From contig NZ_JBEAAM010000009.1 of NCBI RefSeq assembly GCF_040066175.1, forward strand, positions 1-64,000: DNA of 64,000 bases, written 5' to 3'. This document shows positions 24,887 to 33,313 of the stretch, in pieces. The notes under the pieces were generated by a model that saw nothing but the letters and a program-made list of their open reading frames with translations, did no database searches and was not told where the DNA came from. Position 1 is the first letter of the stretch. The number at the start of each line of letters is the position of its first letter. A program made the position numbers and the translations under genes. The stretch is from Solimonas sp040066175 (GTDB lineage: Bacteria > Pseudomonadota > Gammaproteobacteria > Nevskiales > Nevskiaceae).

Positions 24887-25078
24887 TGAGCTCTCCTCGA
24901 AGGAATACGACTGTGCAGGTTCCTGGCCCGTCACCGGGCCGTCCGGCGCTTGCGCGCGCTGCCAGCCCCCACCGACGCAACCGGCCTTCGCCAGATGCCG
25001 ACATGGTAATCGGCCCGCCGCGGGCGACATCACCCGAACCGAGTATCCCCGCGAGGCGGGCCTCCGTGCGAGCGTCCG

Positions 25079-25555
25079 TCAGCGGTAGGCGTCGAGCAGG
25101 CTGATTCCGGCCGCCGTCTCGCCTTCGGCCCGCTGCTCCATGTCGGCGACGATGAACTTCTCCAGGGTCTTGCCGACCAGCGGAATCGAGGCATCGATGT
25201 CCCAGTCGAAGCGGAGCACGCAGCCGTCGCCGTCGTCGGCGATGCGCGTCGTGCAGGACATCTGCACCGGCATGCCGCCGGCTTCGACGACCACGCTGCC
25301 GGCACGCGTCGCCACGTTCCAGCGTTCCTCGTTGACCACGACCGTCTCGGCGCCGCCCTTGAGTCCCGGCATCCGCACCGGCACGTGCCGCTCGATGCGG
25401 ATGCGGAAGTCCTGGCCGTCGAAGGCATGTTCGAGCACGCGATACCTGCTCGTGCCCAGCCGCTCCAGCCGGCGCGTGTGGAACTCGCGGTCGGTCATCA
25501 TGCGGATCACGACGTCGGCCGGCGCCGGATAGCGCGCCTGCATTTCGTGCTTCAT
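25079..25555 (-). CDS. DUF2505 family protein (START-like fold)
   Basis: A 158-residue protein matching DUF2505, a START/SRPBCC-like ligand-binding family: an N-terminal YPAPADVVIRMMTDREFH, central FRIRIERHVPVRMPG, and a C-terminal long helix beginning SIPLVGKTLEKFIVADME. Such folds hold hydrophobic ligands; no catalytic residues are obvious. No signal peptide, so probably cytosolic. The gene starts 4 bases after the rubredoxin stop in the same operon. Its presence among oxygenase components suggests substrate binding, by inference only. Confidence 0.85.
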   Translation of the reverse strand: MKHEMQARYPAPADVVIRMMTDREFHTRRLERLGTSRYRVLEHAFDGQDFRIRIERHVPVRMPGLKGGAETVVVNEERWNVATRAGSVVVEAGGMPVQMSCTTRIADDGDGCVLRFDWDIDASIPLVGKTLEKFIVADMEQRAEGETAAGISLLDAYR

Positions 25556-25559
25556 CGCC

Positions 25560-25724
25560 TCAGCCCTCGTAGGGTTCGAATGACGCCTTGGGAGAGCCGC
25601 ATTCCGGGCAGGTCCAGTCCGCCGGCAGGCTTTCGAAGGCCGTGCCCGGCGCCACGCCGTGATCGGGGATGCCGACCGCCGGGTCGTAGATGTAGCCGCA
25701 GATCACACAGATCCATTTTCCCAT
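25560..25724 (-). CDS. Rubredoxin
   Basis: A 54-residue mononuclear iron electron carrier with CxxCG pairs at Cys6/Cys9 (CVICGY) and Cys39/Cys42 (CPECGS), and the invariant aromatic/Gly spacing (YIYDPAVG). The single-domain length is standard. The ATG at 25724 (MGKWIC) fits the family; an in-frame start at 25751 adds nine unrelated residues. Rubredoxins usually feed AlkB alkane hydroxylases, but none is present here; it sits between the P450 and DUF2505 genes and may instead serve one of the local oxygenases. Confidence 0.95.
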   Translation of the reverse strand: MGKWICVICGYIYDPAVGIPDHGVAPGTAFESLPADWTCPECGSPKASFEPYEG

Positions 25725-25808
25725 GACGCTCACCGTGTGCGTCCTGCACAAGAACGCGGCATCCCTGCCGCGACTTTCAATACAAGCATCCTGTTCTCCA
25801 TATTGGCC

Positions 25809-27092
25809 CTACGCGGCTTTGCGGGCGGCCTGGCGGTTGGTCTTCACGATGAGGCGATTGATGCGCCGCGCATTGTGGTGCGTCCACTCGTAGTCGATGC
25901 GGCCGTCACCATCGGCCAGCGTCGCATCGGGGAATCGCTTCATGAATTCCTGCAGCATCAGGCTGCCCTGCACGCGCACCAGGTAGGTGCCGATGCAGAA
26001 GTGCGCGCCGGCGCCGAACACGATGTTGCCGTCGAGGCGGCGCGTGATGTCGAGCTTGAGCGGGTTTTCCCACTTCGCCGGATCGTGCCAGGCCGCCTGG
26101 ATGTTCACGCCGATCGCCTGCCCCTTCTTGATCAGCTGCCCGGCAAACTCGATGTCCTCGGTGGCGAAACGGAAGAACGGCACCTTGCCGAACGAGCCCC
26201 AGCGCAGGCATTCGATGATCGCGTTCTCCATCAACTCCGGCTTCTGCTTGAGCAGCGCCAGCTGGTCCGGGTTACTGAGCAGCGCGTGCAGCAGGTAGGT
26301 GTGCAGGTCGGTCGCGGTGTCCGAACCCGCGGTGATCAGCGCGAAGATCACCGACAGGATCTCGTAGTCGTCGAGCTGCGAGCCGTTCTCGCGCGCGGCG
26401 ATCAGGCTGCCGAGAAAGTCATCGCCGGGCTGCGGCAGCGCGCGGCGCCGGGCGATCTCCTCGCGGAAATACTTGAAGCCGGGCAGCGTCGCCTGCATCG
26501 ACGCCTCGCGCTCCTTCGCGCTCAGGTTGATGCGCGTGGACTTGATGACGTTGACGGCGAACTCGTGGAAGAAATCCTCCATGTCGGTCGGCACGCCGAC
26601 CATGCGCGCGATCGAACGCGCCGGGATCTTCACCGCCAGCGCGGAATAGACGTCGAACTCCTCGGCGTCTCCGATCGCGTCGAAGCAGCCGACGACGAGA
26701 TCGCGGATCTTCGCGTCGATCTTGCCCATCACCGGCTTGGAAAACGCCGGCATCGTCAGCTTGCGCAGGCGCAGGTGCTCCTGCGGGCTGACCGCGAAGA
26801 ATCCTTTCTCGAAGGCGAGATCGAAGTCGTTCTTGTCCGCCTCGGCCTTGGGCGGCGGCGCCAGCTCCCAGGCACGGAAATTGGGCGTGAAGCGGTTGTC
26901 CTTGAGCATGCGGTCGCACAGCTCGTGGCTGCTGACGATCCACATCTGCAGATCCTTGTGCCAGGCGATCGGGTAGTCGCGGATCAGCGTCTGCCAGACC
27001 GGATCCGGGTTGCGGATGAAGTCCTTCGAATACGGGTTGAAGATCTGGGCGTTGATCTCGACACGCCCGGCGACCGTTGCGGCTTGAGTCAT
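25809..27092 (-). CDS. Bacterial cytochrome P450
   Basis: A 427-residue soluble class I P450. Landmarks: I-helix AGSDTAT (residues 255-261, supplying the acid/threonine pair for O2 activation), the K-helix ExxR (Glu294-Arg297, ECLR) and the haem loop FGAGAHFCIG with axial Cys366. It would need a ferredoxin and a ferredoxin reductase; a [2Fe-2S] ferredoxin and a rubredoxin are neighbours, a reductase is not in the window. It lies between a TetR gene and rubredoxin on the same strand. The subfamily and substrate cannot be told; the length and motifs do not single out CYP153 alkane hydroxylases. Confidence 0.94.
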   Translation of the reverse strand: MTQAATVAGRVEINAQIFNPYSKDFIRNPDPVWQTLIRDYPIAWHKDLQMWIVSSHELCDRMLKDNRFTPNFRAWELAPPPKAEADKNDFDLAFEKGFFAVSPQEHLRLRKLTMPAFSKPVMGKIDAKIRDLVVGCFDAIGDAEEFDVYSALAVKIPARSIARMVGVPTDMEDFFHEFAVNVIKSTRINLSAKEREASMQATLPGFKYFREEIARRRALPQPGDDFLGSLIAARENGSQLDDYEILSVIFALITAGSDTATDLHTYLLHALLSNPDQLALLKQKPELMENAIIECLRWGSFGKVPFFRFATEDIEFAGQLIKKGQAIGVNIQAAWHDPAKWENPLKLDITRRLDGNIVFGAGAHFCIGTYLVRVQGSLMLQEFMKRFPDATLADGDGRIDYEWTHHNARRINRLIVKTNRQAARKAA

Positions 27093-27153
27093 GACGCGGT
27101 TCTCCTCTCACTCGGTGTTCCGGCGCGCTGCGCGGAACTAGGCATCCGGGATC

Positions 27154-27870
27154 TCAGGCGACGGGCAGGGTCTCGCCGCGCGCCAGCGCGAATCCGGCCA
27201 GCAGATTGCGCAGCGCCGCGAACCAGGCCCGGGGATCGACGTTCAGGTATTCGGCCAGCGACGCGCGCAGCAGCGGCAGCTCGGCCGGATCGCGCTCTTC
27301 GAGCGCGCGGCGCATGGCGGCGGCCATCGGCAGTCCGCGCGCCTGCCCGGCGAGCACCGCGGACGCACCCGCGGCGGCGCCGATCGCGAGCATGGCGACG
27401 GCATGGTGCAGACGGATGCACTCGGCCGCGCTGAAGCCATGCGGCCGCAGCGCCGCCATGAACTGCTCGACGAAGTCGATCTCCACGTCCGGGCCGAGGC
27501 GGCCGCGCACCAGCTCGTGGATCAGCTGCGGCTCGCGCGTGAACGATTCGAACAGGCTCTCGGCATAGCCGGTGGCGATCTCGGACCAGTGCATCGCATT
27601 GTTCGAGTGCGGCGCCGGCAGGCGTCGCGTCAGCGCGACGCGGAACGCGGCGAGCCGCACCAGTTCGTCGCGGTTGCGCACATGCCGGTACAAGGTGGCG
27701 ACAGCGACGCCGAGCCGGTCCGCGACCTGCTTGAGCGTCACGCCGTCCAGCCCGATCTCGATCGCCGCGTCGATGATCGCCTGCGCGTTCACCCGCGGCG
27801 GGCGCCCGACGCGCGGTGCCGCCACCGGGTCGGCTGCACACATCGCTGCACGCTGTGCGGACGCGCTCAT
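27154..27870 (-). CDS. TetR/AcrR family transcriptional regulator
   Basis: A 238-residue regulator. The helix-turn-helix spans about residues 32-72 (AIIDAAIEIGLDGVTLKQVA followed by DRLGVAVATLYRHVRNRDELV). The C-terminal TetR_C-type domain (about 85-235) would bind an effector. A ~25-residue basic/alanine-rich N-terminal tail precedes the HTH. It sits within the run, 18 bases downstream of the ferredoxin gene and 61 bases upstream of the P450 gene, so it probably represses this redox operon, with the effector a pathway substrate. A PadR or other regulator is excluded by the HTH pattern. Confidence 0.9.
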   Translation of the reverse strand: MSASAQRAAMCAADPVAAPRVGRPPRVNAQAIIDAAIEIGLDGVTLKQVADRLGVAVATLYRHVRNRDELVRLAAFRVALTRRLPAPHSNNAMHWSEIATGYAESLFESFTREPQLIHELVRGRLGPDVEIDFVEQFMAALRPHGFSAAECIRLHHAVAMLAIGAAAGASAVLAGQARGLPMAAAMRRALEERDPAELPLLRASLAEYLNVDPRAWFAALRNLLAGFALARGETLPVA

Positions 27871-27888
27871 CGTCGATCCATCCCGCGC

Positions 27889-28212
27889 CTACACCGGCGG
27901 CGCGATCTCCAGTTCGAGCCCTTCGAGCGCGGCGCTGACCTGGATCTGGCAGGACAGCCGCGAGTTCGGCCGCACCTCCACCAGTTCGCCGATCGCATCG
28001 AGCATCATCTGCTCGTCGTCCGACTTGGGGGGCAGCTTGTCCCCCCAGGCCGGATCGACATACACGTGGCAGGTGCCGCAGGACATCATGCCGCCGCAGG
28101 TGCCGTCGATGCCGGTGTTGGCATCGCGCAGCGTGTCCATCAGCTGGCTGCCGTTGGCCGCATCGAGCATCCGCTCGACGCCGTCACGGCCCGTCACACG
28201 CACCACGGCCAT
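27889..28212 (-). CDS. [2Fe-2S] ferredoxin (adrenodoxin/putidaredoxin type)
   Basis: A 107-residue ferredoxin with the cluster cysteines Cys39, Cys45, Cys48 (TCGGMMSCGTC) and Cys88 (LSCQI). The spacing C-x5-C-x2-C-xn-C is that of adrenodoxin-like ferredoxins that serve P450s and some Rieske oxygenases. The ATG at 28212 (MAVVRVTG) fits; it starts 22 bases after the Rieske oxygenase stop. It is the best candidate electron donor for the P450 three genes on. Confidence 0.94.
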   Translation of the reverse strand: MAVVRVTGRDGVERMLDAANGSQLMDTLRDANTGIDGTCGGMMSCGTCHVYVDPAWGDKLPPKSDDEQMMLDAIGELVEVRPNSRLSCQIQVSAALEGLELEIAPPV

Positions 28213-28234
28213 CGTCGGCTCTCCCTGCTGAACG

Positions 28235-29245
28235 TCAGGCCTTGGCCGAGCCTTCGAAGCCCGGATAGAACTGGCGGAACCACTTGCGGAACTGCAGCAC
28301 CGGGCCGTCACCGTCGCAGAGCAGCGGGTTCGGGCGGTATTTCTTGTGGTTCCAGACGATGAAGTCCACGCTCTCGAAGCCCGCGCTCTCCTCGCCCTCG
28401 GCGGCGCCGATCATGTGGTCGATCAGCTTCTTGGAGATCGCGAGTTCCTTGGTGCCCGCCGGGTAATCGACGTGACGGAAGGACATGTTCATCTGCGTCT
28501 TGTCCTTGGCGACCGGCACCGAGTACGAAATCATCGTCGCGACGACGCCCTCCTGCGTGAAGCGCATGACGTTGAGCCCCGGGCCGTACATGTCGCCGAC
28601 GATGTAGCCCTTGCCGATGTCCAGCTTCATGCGCGGGCCGTCGTAGGTCGCCTCGACCGGCGGAATCATCGGCGCGCCGTGCAGGAACTTCAGGTGTGCG
28701 ACGTCCACGCCGTTCTCGGCGATCTCCTGGATGCAGGTGTTCGCGGTCCACGTGCCGCGGCGCGTGCCGGCGTAGCCGCTGGCGTCCTCCATCTCCGGGA
28801 TGTATGGCAGATCGAAGCTCGGCGGCTCGCACTGCGGGTGATACCAGGCCCACATCATCCCGTACTTCTCGACCATCGGCAGCGTGCGCAGGATCGCCTG
28901 CTTCTTGGTGATCGGCGGCATCAGCTTGGCGTAGGGAATCGCCTTGCACCAGCCGGCGGTGTCGTACTCCCAGTGATGGAACGGGCAGCGCAGATGCTCG
29001 CCGCAGACCTTGCCGCCATGCCCCATGTGCGCGCCCAGGTGCGGACAGTACGGGTCCGACATGCCCGGCTTGCCGGATTCGGTGCGGAACAGCACCCACT
29101 CCTGACCGAAGACGAACACGTTGCGCAGCTCGCCCGGCTTGAGCGCGTCCGAGTAGTCGATGAAGAACCAGCCCGCCGGGATCGGGAACGGCGCGCGCTC
29201 CAGCGTCTGCGATTCGAGGAGTTGCTTGAGATCGATGGTACCCAT
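28235..29245 (-). CDS. Rieske non-haem iron oxygenase, KshA-like
   Basis: A 336-residue oxygenase subunit. The N-terminal Rieske domain has Cys67-x-His69 (CPHLGAH) and Cys87-x2-His90 (CPFHHW). The catalytic domain carries the mononuclear iron motif Asn178-x2-Asp181-x2-His184-x4-His189 (ENGVDVAHLKFLHG), the same arrangement as 3-ketosteroid 9-alpha-hydroxylase KshA and related single-component-type oxygenases. It would hydroxylate a bulky substrate using electrons from the adjacent ferredoxin or from a reductase elsewhere. It is the first gene of the minus-strand redox run. Steroid substrates are suggested by family resemblance only. Confidence 0.92.
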   Translation of the reverse strand: MGTIDLKQLLESQTLERAPFPIPAGWFFIDYSDALKPGELRNVFVFGQEWVLFRTESGKPGMSDPYCPHLGAHMGHGGKVCGEHLRCPFHHWEYDTAGWCKAIPYAKLMPPITKKQAILRTLPMVEKYGMMWAWYHPQCEPPSFDLPYIPEMEDASGYAGTRRGTWTANTCIQEIAENGVDVAHLKFLHGAPMIPPVEATYDGPRMKLDIGKGYIVGDMYGPGLNVMRFTQEGVVATMISYSVPVAKDKTQMNMSFRHVDYPAGTKELAISKKLIDHMIGAAEGEESAGFESVDFIVWNHKKYRPNPLLCDGDGPVLQFRKWFRQFYPGFEGSAKA

Positions 29246-29350
29246 GGCAGCGAGCCCTCCTGCGGCTTGCGGTGCTTGACGGTGCGAGCGCGGCCCCATG
29301 CCGGCTTTGTGCTGTGGACCGCATCCTGCCGCCGGACCGGGACCCCGTCC

Positions 29351-29366
29351 TCACCCATTTAGGTGA
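29351..29366. promoter_or_regulatory. Short inverted repeat in the Rieske/NnrU divergent gap
   Basis: TCACC (29351-29355), CATTTA, GGTGA (29362-29366) form a 5-bp dyad, with a further TCACC (29382-29386) nearby. It lies in the AT-richer part of the 210-base gap 29246-29455 between divergent genes and could be an operator. A -10-like TATGCT (29418-29423) precedes the NnrU gene. Nothing else is recognisable in this gap. Confidence 0.3.
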
Positions 29367-29455
29367 TGGTCGTTCACAAATTCACCCGCGCGACGGGACA
29401 AAGGGCTGGCGCGTCAGTATGCTCGCCCGCAGCCACTGCCACCGGGGGATGCATC

Positions 29456-30022
29456 ATGCTGCTGCTGATTGCGGGAATCGCGCTGTGGGCGGCGACGCAC
29501 CTGTTCAAGTCCATCGGCGCCGACGCCCGCGCCGGCCTGATCGGCCGCATCGGCGAGATGCCGTACAAGGGCCTGTTCTCACTGCTGATCGTCGCCGCGC
29601 TGGTGCTGATCGTCGCCGGCTGGAAATCGACGCTGCCGACCGCACTGTGGCACCCACCGGCGTTCCTGCGCCACGTCACCATGCTGCTGATGCCGTTCGC
29701 CGTGATCCTGTTCATCAGCGCACGGGCGCCGACCGACATCAAGCAGTTCATCCGCCACCCCCAGCTCACCGGCGTCAAGCTCTGGGCCGTCGCCCACCTG
29801 CTCTCCAATGGCGAAGTTCGCTCCGTGGTCCTGTTCACCGGACTGCTCGCCTGGGCGGTGCTGGAAGTGATCTTCATCAACCGCCGCGACGGCGCGTGGA
29901 AGAAGCCGGCGCCGGTGGGCGCGGCGAAGACCGCGATCAGCGCGGCGATCGGCCTCGTGCTGACTGCGGTGCTCGTCTACTCGCACGTCTGGATCGCCGG
30001 CGTACCGCTGATGCCGCGCTAG
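29456..30022 (+). CDS. NnrU family integral membrane protein
   Basis: A 188-residue membrane protein with about five to six hydrophobic helices (for example LLLIAGIALWAATHLF, LLIVAALVLIVAGW, TMLLMPFAVILFIS). It matches the NnrU family (also related to isoprenoid-cycle MIT proteins) through RHPQLTGVKLWAVAHLLSNG, a signature with conserved His and Asn. NnrU was linked to nitric oxide metabolism in denitrifiers, but most homologues are unassigned. The ATG at 29456 follows GGGGGA. It stands alone between divergent genes. Confidence 0.88.
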   Translation: MLLLIAGIALWAATHLFKSIGADARAGLIGRIGEMPYKGLFSLLIVAALVLIVAGWKSTLPTALWHPPAFLRHVTMLLMPFAVILFISARAPTDIKQFIRHPQLTGVKLWAVAHLLSNGEVRSVVLFTGLLAWAVLEVIFINRRDGAWKKPAPVGAAKTAISAAIGLVLTAVLVYSHVWIAGVPLMPR

Positions 30023-30037
30023 CCTGCGAGGGAAACG

Positions 30038-30574
30038 TTGGCTCTCAGGTCAGGCATCGCCGTTGCGCTGTGTGTCGCAGCGATGCCCCTGAGCGCTTAC
30101 GGCGCACCGAGCTGCGGCGATCTTCAGCATTTCTCGCCGAGCCGGCTGCTCGCCACGATCGAACCGGCAGCGAGTACGGAGAGGCTGTCCCAAGGAGTCG
30201 GCTGCTATGAGGACGGCGATCTCGGTTGTGACTGGGAGACGACGATCACGCACGACCAGCCCATCGGCCCGCATCGCCGTCTGCTCGTGGCGAATGCGAA
30301 CCATCTGACCGGCACCGGCAGCATTGATCACCTGATCGTCTTTGCCTGCGTCAGTGGCGACCTGCGCATCGTCCTTGCCGAGGCATACCTCTATGGCGTG
30401 CGTCTTGAGCAGGTCTCGGAAACGTCGATCGTGTTGTCGACGGGACAGTGGAAGCCGGGCGATGCATCGTGTTGTCCCGGCGCGAGCCGACGGGTGCGCC
30501 ACGTCTGGGACCAAGATGCGCAGGTTTACCGCAAGACCGAACAAACCCCGGCCGACACCGAAGCTACGCGCTGA
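30038..30574 (+). CDS. Secreted protein of unknown function, TTG start
   Basis: A 178-residue product if translation begins at the TTG at 30038, which follows GAGGG. The N-terminus is a good signal peptide (hydrophobic run, cleavage after AYG). The mature protein contains cysteines at SCGDL, GCYE, GCDWE, FACVSG and SCCPG, probably disulfide-bonded in the periplasm. I recognise no family. The gene lies 15 bases after the NnrU gene on the same strand. Its last 11 bases overlap the convergent amidohydrolase gene. Confidence 0.6.
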   Translation: MALRSGIAVALCVAAMPLSAYGAPSCGDLQHFSPSRLLATIEPAASTERLSQGVGCYEDGDLGCDWETTITHDQPIGPHRRLLVANANHLTGTGSIDHLIVFACVSGDLRIVLAEAYLYGVRLEQVSETSIVLSTGQWKPGDASCCPGASRRVRHVWDQDAQVYRKTEQTPADTEATR

Positions 30575-31955
30575 AGCAGAGCTTTCCCGAGATGAAAGTA
30601 GCGCGGACGCGCGCTGCAGACGGATCGACGTGCAGACTGTCACTCGCCCGATCGAGCAGACACAGGTCGGCCATCGCGCCGGCGACGACGCGGCGCGGCG
30701 CGCCGCCGGGCGCTTCGAGCGGGGCGAGGAACAGCGCCAGCGCCGCGTGCGGGTCGAGTGCTTCGGCGCCGCCGAGCACGATACCCGCCGGCGTGCGTCG
30801 GCTGACTGCAGCCTGCATCGCCGCCCAGGGATCGGGCTCGCCGAAGGGCGCATCGGTGCTGCCGGCGAGCGGAACGCCGGCATCGACGAAGCCGCGCAGG
30901 CGGTACAGCCACGGCTGATCGGCGGCATCGACGTCGCGCAGATAGTCGTCGCCGCGCTCGGCGATGAAGTTGGGTTGGGTGACGACGATCAGGTTCAGTG
31001 CCGCGATCTCGTCGACCAGTTCCGGTGGCGCGATCGCGGCGTGTTCGATGCGGTCGCCCTTGAGCGGCCCGGCTTCGCGCAGCGCCGCCAGCGCGAACAC
31101 CAGATCGGTGCGCGTGACGCAGTGAAACGCGACACAACGTCCGACCGCGTGGCTGGCGCGGATTGCCGCGACCAGCCCGTCGATGTCCGGCAAGTCGTGT
31201 TCGTGCAGGTGGAACTTGTGCTCGCCTCGCTGAGTGCCGGGCAGGTTGGCGCAGGCATCGAGCTGGGCATTGCCCATCAGGCGGATGTGCTGCAGCAGCT
31301 GTCCGTTGCGTCGGCCCTGCGCGAACGTGTGCAGTTCGATCGCGCCGTTGTGATGCGTCGTGTCGGTGACGCCGGTGACGCCGCGGCTGGCGAGCCAGCG
31401 GCTCGCGGCGTACAGGCTCGGCGGCGTGCCGCGCAGCCGCGCGCGCAGCCAGTCGTCGGCATCGTAGAGCCGGCCGGTCCAGCGGCCGTCGCGGGATTCG
31501 AGCGGCGCGTCGGCATCCGGTGCGAGTGCGTCGAGCGCGGCGCTGTTGAGCATCCACAGCCGGCCGCTGCGATGCTGGATGCGCAGGGGGCGATCGGGCA
31601 GCAGCGCATCGAGCGCAGCGCGGTCGAGTTCGCCAGCCACCGACTCGTGGTAGGCGATGCCACGCAGCCAGTCGCCGGGGCCGAGACGCGCGTCGGCCGC
31701 GCGCAGTGCGGCAGCGAGGTGATCGAGATCCTCGACCTGTGGCGGCCCGCAGCGCACCGAGGCCAGCGACGCCGCCAGCGCGCGCAGATGGATATGGTGG
31801 TCATGCAGCCCCGGCAGCAGCGCATGACCGGCGGCGTCGATGAGTTCCTCGTTGACGTGGTGCGTCAGCCGCGGCGCGAGCTCGGCGATGCGTCCGCCGG
31901 CGATGCGCACATCGACGATCTCGCCCGGCGCGATCTCGGCGCGCTGGATCAGCAT
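30564..31955 (-). CDS. Amidohydrolase family protein (Amidohydro_3/YtcJ-like)
   Basis: A 463-residue metal-dependent hydrolase. The N-terminal beta sandwich leads to LLPGLHDHHIHL, where His54-x-His56 bind metal; AFHCVTRTDLV and the late Asp in STDAPFG complete the usual site. The C-terminal PGGAPRRVVAGAMADLCLLD block is standard. The ATG at 31955 overlaps the CoA-transferase stop by 7 bases. The superfamily includes amidases, deaminases and deacetylases; the substrate is unknown. It is the last gene of the long minus-strand run. Confidence 0.88.
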   Translation of the reverse strand: MLIQRAEIAPGEIVDVRIAGGRIAELAPRLTHHVNEELIDAAGHALLPGLHDHHIHLRALAASLASVRCGPPQVEDLDHLAAALRAADARLGPGDWLRGIAYHESVAGELDRAALDALLPDRPLRIQHRSGRLWMLNSAALDALAPDADAPLESRDGRWTGRLYDADDWLRARLRGTPPSLYAASRWLASRGVTGVTDTTHHNGAIELHTFAQGRRNGQLLQHIRLMGNAQLDACANLPGTQRGEHKFHLHEHDLPDIDGLVAAIRASHAVGRCVAFHCVTRTDLVFALAALREAGPLKGDRIEHAAIAPPELVDEIAALNLIVVTQPNFIAERGDDYLRDVDAADQPWLYRLRGFVDAGVPLAGSTDAPFGEPDPWAAMQAAVSRRTPAGIVLGGAEALDPHAALALFLAPLEAPGGAPRRVVAGAMADLCLLDRASDSLHVDPSAARVRATFISGKLCFSA

Positions 31956-33313
31956 GCGAGTCCCCATTCGGCGAACACGGCCGCGTGATCCGCGCCCAGC
32001 GCCGGCGCGACACCGTCGGCAACGCGCGCGGTCGGCGCACGGGGCTCGTCTTGACTGATCAGGGCGCTCCAGTGCTGCGCGCGGCGGCGCCAGCCGTCGA
32101 GGTTCGCGGGCGCGCCAAAGCCGATGCAGTGGCGCACGACATCCACCAGCGCGATCGAGATCAAGTGCCCAGCGCCAGACCGCCAGGCTGACCACGCCGC
32201 GAGCGCCGCATGCAGGCCGGCGAGCGGATCGGCAATCGCATCGCCGACGAACATCGCTGATCCAGTCGTGGCGCGCATCAGATACGACAGCCCGGCGGCG
32301 ACGCCGGCATCGTCGCCGTAGGCGATCCACTGCGCCCGCGGCTCGGCGCGACCGTAGCCGGTCAGGCTGACCCAGATCAGGTCGCCACGTTCGCGCACCA
32401 GCCGCTCGGCGTCGATGCCGAGCTGGCGCAGCGCGCGCGGGCGCGAGGCCTCGATGACGATGTCGGCGCGCGCGACCAGGGCATGCAGCTGCGCGCGGCC
32501 CGCGGCGGTGGCGAAATCGAGCGCGACGCTGCGCTTGCCGGCGTTGAGCAGGTCGAAGAACGCCGGTGGCCCTCGGCGCGCGCCATCCGGGCGGCGCGTG
32601 CTTTCGAGCTTGACCACGTCGGCGCCGCAGCGCTGCAGCAGGTGGCTGCACAGCGGGCCGGCCCACAGCGCGGACAGGTCGAGGACACGGGCCCGGCGCG
32701 CAGCGGCTGCCATCCGGCGCGGCGCCGACACCGTCCACTCGAACCACGGCGCGGTTCTGGTCAGCGGCGGCACGACCGGTGCGATGGCGAGGCCGAGTTC
32801 GCGCCCGCGCTCGACCAGGTCGTGCATCGTGCGGCTGCGCAGCGCGGCGGCGAGCGCCTCCCAGTCGGCCGCGACATCGGTTTCGAGCCAGGCCGGCAGC
32901 AGGCTCCAGTCGTCGTCGCGCGTCAGATTGAGCGCAATCGCGCCGTCCTGCGTGTCGAACAGCCGGCAGGCGCCGCCGGGCGCGATGCGCCCTTGGCGGG
33001 TATGACCGGCGATCGCGGCGCGCTCGGCGAGCAGCTGCGCGCCGCGCAGACCGTCGAAGGCGCCGGCCGGCGCGAGGCTCGCCAATGCGGCCAGCGCGCC
33101 GTCGGCGCAGGTGGTCAGCGGCACCGGGCACAGCTGCGGCGCGCCTTCGGCGGCACCGGTCAGCGCCATCAGGCCGCTGCGTGCCCAGCCCACTGCGGGA
33201 TGCTCGTCCGCGCACACCGGCGCGCGCAGCGGCGCGATCGCCAGATCAGCCAGCAGTTGGCACGCGTAAGCGGCGGCGCTCAGACCGCCGGCGTCTTCTG
33301 TCGTTGCGCCCAC
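31949..33313 (-). CDS. CaiB/BaiF-type CoA-transferase, unusual domain order
   Basis: A ~454-residue protein. The diagnostic CaiB N-terminal signature (VLDLSALWAGPLCSHLLQ, then LLNAGKRSVALDFAT, ADIVIEASRPRALRQLG, SLTGYG and a conserved Asp in DAIADPLAGLHAAL) begins only around residue 240 instead of near residue 5. The first ~200 residues contain GGACRLFDTQDGAIALNLTR, which resembles the segment normally found in the C-terminal half of the family. The halves therefore seem swapped or duplicated. Class III CoA-transferases move CoA between carboxylic acids. The start is uncertain; GTG 33313 overlaps the SRPBCC gene by 34 bases. Confidence 0.75.
   Translation of the reverse strand: MGATTEDAGGLSAAAYACQLLADLAIAPLRAPVCADEHPAVGWARSGLMALTGAAEGAPQLCPVPLTTCADGALAALASLAPAGAFDGLRGAQLLAERAAIAGHTRQGRIAPGGACRLFDTQDGAIALNLTRDDDWSLLPAWLETDVAADWEALAAALRSRTMHDLVERGRELGLAIAPVVPPLTRTAPWFEWTVSAPRRMAAAARRARVLDLSALWAGPLCSHLLQRCGADVVKLESTRRPDGARRGPPAFFDLLNAGKRSVALDFATAAGRAQLHALVARADIVIEASRPRALRQLGIDAERLVRERGDLIWVSLTGYGRAEPRAQWIAYGDDAGVAAGLSYLMRATTGSAMFVGDAIADPLAGLHAALAAWSAWRSGAGHLISIALVDVVRHCIGFGAPANLDGWRRRAQHWSALISQDEPRAPTARVADGVAPALGADHAAVFAEWGLAC

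Noticed and set aside
25565..25585. tRNA T-arm-like GGTTCGAAT
   Set aside because: It lies inside the rubredoxin coding sequence and no acceptor stem or anticodon arm surrounds it. I found no tRNA in the window.
30564..33215. 883-residue apparent fusion ending in the amidohydrolase
   Set aside because: The upstream part is an out-of-frame reading of the CoA-transferase gene. The amidohydrolase family start is at 31955.
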